Part shown: in pieces, positions 6,781 to 9,929 of the stretch | Layout: each line of letters starts with the position of its first letter | Position numbering within the stretch: position 1 is the stretch's first letter | Source of the DNA: CAYJLW01 sp964370965 | GTDB lineage: Bacteria; Actinomycetota; Acidimicrobiia; UBA2766 | Length of the DNA stretch: 9,929 nucleotides | Assembly: GCA_964370965.1 (NCBI GenBank) | Contig: CAYJLW010000115.1 | Coordinates: 1-9,929 of the forward strand | Direction of reading: 5' to 3' | Position numbers and translations under genes: made by a program | The notes under the pieces: model-generated | The model's input: only the letters and a program-made list of their open reading frames with translations | Told to the model about the DNA's origin: nothing | Databases searched by the model: none

Positions 6781-6833
6781 ACCGACCCCCCAGGACGCGA
6801 CACGACCAGCCCCGCCTGGGGGGTCGGTTTTTT
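6781..6833 (+). terminator. Strong intrinsic terminator, plus strand
   Basis: ACCGACCCCCCAGG (6781-6794) pairs perfectly over 14 bp with CCTGGGGGGTCGGT (6815-6828) across a 20-nt loop, and T 6828-6833 follows. It is directional: the other side has no A-tract, so it does not serve the minus strand. It stands 121 nt upstream of the moxR start, so it must end a separate plus-strand transcript or attenuate one that continues into moxR. A further 7-bp G/C stem (6837-6843 with 6848-6854) comes straight after it. Confidence 0.85.
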
Positions 6834-6909
6834 CTCGGGGGGGCTCGCCCCCCCCCTCGGAGACACGGTTCACAGGCGGCACTCAAGAAACCCGGCTTGA
6901 ATGGCGGGA

Positions 6910-6923
6910 CCGGCCCGGGCCGG
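6910..6923. promoter_or_regulatory. 14-bp perfect palindrome upstream of moxR
   Basis: CCGGCCCGGGCCGG is a perfect palindrome ending 31 nt before the moxR start and 17 nt before its ribosome site. It could be an operator or form a hairpin in the leader. In such GC-rich DNA a palindrome built only of G and C can also be chance. Nothing else resembling a moxR promoter is clear in 6834-6954. Confidence 0.25.
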
Positions 6924-6954
6924 CCTGCCACACATCCAGCGAGGTGCCCCCCGT

Positions 6955-8064
6955 ATGAGACCGCAGCAGACACCGCAGGCACTTCTCGAGCGCGCCCTGT
7001 TCGAGATCAAGCGCGTCGTCGTCGGCCAGGACCAGTTGCTCGAACGCTGCCTCGTGGCCGTGCTCAGCCGAGGTCATGTCCTCCTCGAAGGCGTGCCCGG
7101 CCTCGCCAAGACCCTCACGGTCAAGACCGTCGCCCGGGTCTTCGGGGGCGACTTCTCCCGCATCCAGTTCACCCCGGACCTCGTGCCCGCCGACCTCGTG
7201 GGCAGCCGGGTGTGGCGGCCGGACACGGGACGCTTCGACGTCGAGGTCGGCCCCGTGTTCGCCAACTTCGTCCTCGCGGACGAGATCAACCGCGCCCCCG
7301 CCAAGGTGCAGTCGGCCCTCCTGGAGGTCATGGAGGAACGCCAGGTCACGATCGCCGGCAAGACCTTCACGCCGCCCGACCCCTTCTTCGTCCTCGCCAC
7401 ACAGAACCCCATCGAGTCCGAGGGCGTCTACCCGCTCCCGGAGGCGCAGGCCGACCGCTTCCTCCTCAAGGTGCACGTGGGCTACCCCAGCGCCGCGGAA
7501 GAAGAGGAGATCGTGCGCAGGGTCTCGGTGCACACACCGATGCCAGACACGGTGCTCGGACCCGCCGACATCCACCAGCTCCAGGAGGCCGCCGACGCCG
7601 TCTACGTGGACCCCGTCGTGAGCACCTACGCGGTCACCCTCGTGCATGCCACCCGGCCCCAGCACAACTCCCCGCTGGGGGACCTCTCCCAGGCGGTCGG
7701 CTTCGGAGCGAGCCCGCGGGCGTCTCTTTCCCTCGTGCGGGGTGCCCGTGCCATGGCCCTGCTCCGGGCCCGCGACTACGCCCTCCCCCAAGACGTGGCC
7801 GCCCTCGCCTACGACGTCCTCCGCCACCGCATCGTCCTGAACTACCAGGCGATCGTCGACGGCGTCCTCACCGAGCACGTCGTGCAGCGGGCCCTGCAGG
7901 CGGTCCCGATACCCCAGATCGACCTCCGCAGCCGCGGTCGATCCGACCGCACGGCGAGCACACCGCCCGTCGGACCACCCGCCCGACCTCCCGCCGCTGC
8001 GCCAGAGACGGTGACGTTCCCACCACCACCCCACCCCCACCCAGATGCCGCCGCTTCCGCCTGA
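6955..8064 (+). CDS. MoxR-family AAA+ ATPase
   Basis: A 369-residue cytosolic AAA+ ATPase of the MoxR group, which work as chaperones with VWA-domain proteins to mature or activate partner complexes. Motifs seen are Walker A GVPGLAKT (46-53, K52), Walker B FVLADE (105-110) running into the MoxR hallmark DEINRAP, sensor 1 LATQNP with N151, the PLPEAQADRF segment (160-169), and the sensor-2 region GASPRASLSL. The lid ends near 330 and a Pro/Ala-rich tail of about 35 residues follows, probably disordered. The start is ATG at 6955, with GAGGTG (6941-6946) 8 nt upstream; the in-frame ATG at 6901 lacks such a site and would only add an unconserved extension. The last 20 nt overlap the DUF58 gene. 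The order moxR, DUF58, VWA is the usual cluster for this family. Confidence 0.95.
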   Translation: MRPQQTPQALLERALFEIKRVVVGQDQLLERCLVAVLSRGHVLLEGVPGLAKTLTVKTVARVFGGDFSRIQFTPDLVPADLVGSRVWRPDTGRFDVEVGPVFANFVLADEINRAPAKVQSALLEVMEERQVTIAGKTFTPPDPFFVLATQNPIESEGVYPLPEAQADRFLLKVHVGYPSAAEEEEIVRRVSVHTPMPDTVLGPADIHQLQEAADAVYVDPVVSTYAVTLVHATRPQHNSPLGDLSQAVGFGASPRASLSLVRGARAMALLRARDYALPQDVAALAYDVLRHRIVLNYQAIVDGVLTEHVVQRALQAVPIPQIDLRSRGRSDRTASTPPVGPPARPPAAAPETVTFPPPPHPHPDAAASA

Positions 8065-8944
8065 AGCGCTCCTCCGCCGCCTCGACTTCGCCCTCAGCCG
8101 CCGGCTGGAGGGCTTCACCGAGGGCGAGGCACCCTCGTTCGGCGAACGGGGAGCCATCGAACTCGACCGCATCCGGCCCTGGACCCCGGGGGACGACTGG
8201 CGCCTGCTCGACCCCGCCGCCACCGCCCGCACGGGCCAGCCCCACGTCCGGGTGCCGGTGGCCGAACGCCGACTCACTCTCTGGCTCGGTGTCGACGTGT
8301 CCGCCTCCATGGCTTTCGGGACACAGACCTGGGAGAAGGGCGACCTCGCCGTCGCCGTGGGTGCGGTCCTAGGGCTCATCGCCCTGCGCCGCTCCGCCCG
8401 GGTGGGTGCCGTGGGCCTCACCGAGGACCCCGTGCTGGCGCCTCCCCGGGCCGGCCGACCGGCGCTGCTCTCGATGCTCGAACAGCTCACGCCCGCCCGT
8501 GAGGGCGCCCCGGCGAACCTGGACACCTCCCTCGCCCACCTCGACGCCGTGGTGCGCCGCCGCTCCGTCGTGGCTGTCATCTCGGACTTCCGCGACGACA
8601 GCGACTGGCCGCGGGTCCTCGCCCGCCTGGCGCTGCAACACGAACTGCTCTGCATCGAGGTCGCCGACCCCCGGGAGGACGACATCCCGAACGTGGGCGT
8701 CGTCACGTTCACCGATCCCGAGACGGGCCGCACGTTCAGTGTGGACACGGCGAGTCGCCGCCTGCGGGACCGCTTCTCCGCCGCCGCCCGGGATCGCCGC
8801 GACCGCGTCGCCGCCGGCATCCGCTCCGGGGGTGGCGACCACGTCCGCATCCGCACGTCCGACGACTGGCTCGACGTCCTCATCCGCCATCTCGAACACC
8901 GAAGGAGACACAGGTGGGTTTCCGCAACCCGGTCGCACTCCTGA
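8045..8944 (+). CDS. DUF58 domain protein with VWA-like fold
   Basis: A 299-residue soluble DUF58 protein, the usual partner encoded next to MoxR. The family signature is present as RPWTPGDDWRLLDPAATART (44-63), but the family normally has Asp-Trp where this protein has Asp-Pro (D56-P57). The following half is VWA-like, with the MIDAS motif DVSAS (D84, S86, S88), a possible metal-site residue T161 in LDTSL, and D181 in VVAVISDF, so metal-dependent binding is possible. There is no signal peptide or membrane helix; many DUF58 proteins have N-terminal membrane segments, while this short form lacks them. The start is ATG at 8045, inside the end of moxR and without a clear ribosome site, so it probably depends on coupling. 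Its last 31 nt overlap the next gene. Exact biochemical function is unknown for the family. Confidence 0.9.
   Translation: MPPLPPEALLRRLDFALSRRLEGFTEGEAPSFGERGAIELDRIRPWTPGDDWRLLDPAATARTGQPHVRVPVAERRLTLWLGVDVSASMAFGTQTWEKGDLAVAVGAVLGLIALRRSARVGAVGLTEDPVLAPPRAGRPALLSMLEQLTPAREGAPANLDTSLAHLDAVVRRRSVVAVISDFRDDSDWPRVLARLALQHELLCIEVADPREDDIPNVGVVTFTDPETGRTFSVDTASRRLRDRFSAAARDRRDRVAAGIRSGGGDHVRIRTSDDWLDVLIRHLEHRRRHRWVSATRSHS
8901..8909 (+). promoter_or_regulatory. Ribosome binding site of the BatA-like gene
   Basis: GAAGGAGAC includes the full AAGGAG core 6 nt before the GTG at 8914. It settles the choice of the GTG start and lies within the coding region of the DUF58 gene. Confidence 0.8.
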
Positions 8945-9870
8945 GCCTGCTGGCCGTCCCTCTGGCGGCCGGCGCATACGTGCTCGCCGAGCGACGGCGC
9001 CGCCGGAGCGCTGTCCGCTTCGCCGCCGCCGACATGCTAGAGGCGCTCGTGCGCCGGCCCGGATGGCGCCGCTGGGTACCGCCCGCCGCCCTCCTCCTCG
9101 CCCTCCTCCTTGCCGGTGTCGCTCTTGGCGGGCCCACGGCCACGATCCGGGTTCCCCGCAAGCAGGCCACGATGATCCTCACGCTCGACGTGTCCCGCTC
9201 CATGCAGGCCACCGACGTGCGCCCGAACCGCCTCAGCGCCGCCAAGGCCTCCGCGGACAAGCTCGTCTCGAGCCTCCCGAAACAGATGCGAGCGGGTCTC
9301 GTGGCGTTCGCGTCCAGTGCCCAGGTGATCGCCACGCCCACGCGCGACCGCGAGCGGGTCCGGGAGGCCGTGCAGTCGCTCCGCCTCGAGGACGGTACGG
9401 CCATCGGCGAGGGCATCCTCGCCTCCCTTGAGGCGCTGCAGCAGACAGTCTCCGGGCGACGCACCACAGGCGACTCCAAGCGGAGCCCGGCGGCGATCGT
9501 CCTCCTCTCGGACGGGGCCACCACCGTGGGCGTGGACTCCGAAACGGCCGCCGCCGAGGCCGCCCGGGCGAACATCCCCATCTACACGGTCGCCTTCGGC
9601 ACAGAGGACGCCACGATCACGGTCCAGGGTGTCCGCGTCCCCGTCGGCGTGGACGAGAGCGAGCTGAGGTCGATCTCGGAAGCGACGGGAGGGAAGTTCT
9701 TCCGCGCTCTCGACGGCGAGGCCCTGACCCGCATCTTCGACAGCATCGGATCCCGTCTCGGCTTCGAGAAGCAGAAGACGAACCTGGCGCCCTGGTTCTC
9801 CGGCGCCGCCGGCTTGCTGGGACTCCTTGCCGTGGGCCTCTCCCTCGTCTGGTTCGGCCGCATCGCCTGA
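8914..9870 (+). CDS. BatA-like membrane VWA-domain protein
   Basis: A 318-residue membrane protein of the BatA/aerotolerance type. It opens with an N-terminal BatA-like hydrophobic helix (about 5-24, RNPVALLSLLAVPLAAG), a basic stretch, and a second helix at 57-72. The VWA domain spans about 85-285 with an intact MIDAS site: DVSRS (D92, S94, S96), T162 in DGTAIGEG and D200 in LLSDGATT. A third helix at about 294-314 precedes a short C-terminus. The VWA domain between helices 2 and 3 is therefore on one side of the membrane, by family precedent outside. The start is GTG at 8914 with a strong AAGGAG. It overlaps DUF58 by 31 nt, so the three genes form one translation-coupled operon. The likely role is as membrane partner of the MoxR ATPase in an envelope or stress function. 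Any further operon genes would be lost in the contig end. Confidence 0.92.
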   Translation: MGFRNPVALLSLLAVPLAAGAYVLAERRRRRSAVRFAAADMLEALVRRPGWRRWVPPAALLLALLLAGVALGGPTATIRVPRKQATMILTLDVSRSMQATDVRPNRLSAAKASADKLVSSLPKQMRAGLVAFASSAQVIATPTRDRERVREAVQSLRLEDGTAIGEGILASLEALQQTVSGRRTTGDSKRSPAAIVLLSDGATTVGVDSETAAAEAARANIPIYTVAFGTEDATITVQGVRVPVGVDESELRSISEATGGKFFRALDGEALTRIFDSIGSRLGFEKQKTNLAPWFSGAAGLLGLLAVGLSLVWFGRIA

Positions 9871-9875
9871 AGCCC

Positions 9876-9929
<54 letters not shown>

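Larger units (their letters stand above)
6541..6833 (+). ncRNA. Predicted structured RNA of about 290 nt (small RNA or terminated leader)
   Basis: Between a candidate promoter and a strong terminator the plus strand folds into a row of hairpins. P1: 6547-6552 with 6587-6592, then 6556-6563 with 6577-6584. P2: ten pairs, 6604-6613 with 6621-6630, 7-nt loop. P3: 6637-6649 with 6682-6694 continuing into 6650-6658 with 6669-6677, only a 4-nt bulge. P4: eleven perfect pairs, 6743-6753 with 6767-6777. The terminator stem completes it. Stems P1-P3 contain about seven G-U pairs that would be A-C mismatches in the opposite strand, which favours a plus-strand RNA, although I searched in that sense. No open frame here looks like a protein and no known riboswitch, tmRNA, RNase P, SRP or tRNA core is recognisable. 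It may be an independent small RNA or an attenuator leader of moxR. The 5' end is approximate. Confidence 0.45.

Noticed and set aside
6597..6960. Standard RNA genes (tRNA, tmRNA, RNase P, SRP RNA) in the long gap
   Set aside because: None of their diagnostic conserved cores is visible on either strand.
6549..8372. Plus-strand open frame of 607 codons through the intergenic gap and moxR
   Set aside because: It is mostly the alternate frame of moxR and DUF58, with Pro/Arg-rich composition and no motif. The gap itself is better explained by RNA hairpins and a terminator.

Overview
The window reads as a complete contig from a high-GC Gram-positive-type bacterium, most likely an actinobacterium (Actinomycetota). 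The evidence is GC-rich codon use throughout, TTG and GTG starts next to clear Shine-Dalgarno sites, a possibly leaderless gene, an OmpR/HAMP-kinase pair of actinobacterial style, and a ribosome hibernation factor with the duplicated C-terminal domain known from mycobacterial RafH/Rv0079. I cannot place it to family level. Both ends look unnatural: a 30-bp-period direct repeat fills positions 1-55, and the last 52 bases are pure G, which looks like a sequencing or assembly artefact.

Left part (57-4349): a hibernation-factor gene (minus) diverges from an amylo-alpha-1,6-glucosidase/glycogen-debranching-type gene (plus). The 192-bp gap between them holds a near-palindromic element that could carry back-to-back promoters. 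A membrane-anchored CapA-family metallophosphatase-like gene follows on the plus strand. Middle part (4359-6421): a two-component system on the minus strand, response regulator first and then histidine kinase, 2 nt apart and convergent with capA. Right part (6955-9870): an overlapping plus-strand operon of a MoxR AAA+ ATPase, a DUF58 protein and a BatA-like membrane VWA protein. This is the classic MoxR/VWA chaperone-type cluster, and it is cut by the contig end.

The 533-bp gap between the response regulator and moxR (6422-6954) is the most interesting stretch. Beside the regulator promoter it has an array of CTCAGG half-sites at an exact 11-bp period (6478-6516), a typical OmpR-family operator layout. 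Facing away from the regulator is a plausible plus-strand promoter, followed by four tandem hairpins and a strong intrinsic terminator (14-bp perfect stem plus six T). That predicts a roughly 290-nt structured RNA (about 6541-6833). It could be an independent small RNA controlled by the two-component system, or a terminated leader of the moxR operon. I do not recognise it as any known RNA family. The RNA, its internal alternative pairings and its control are inferences from sequence only.
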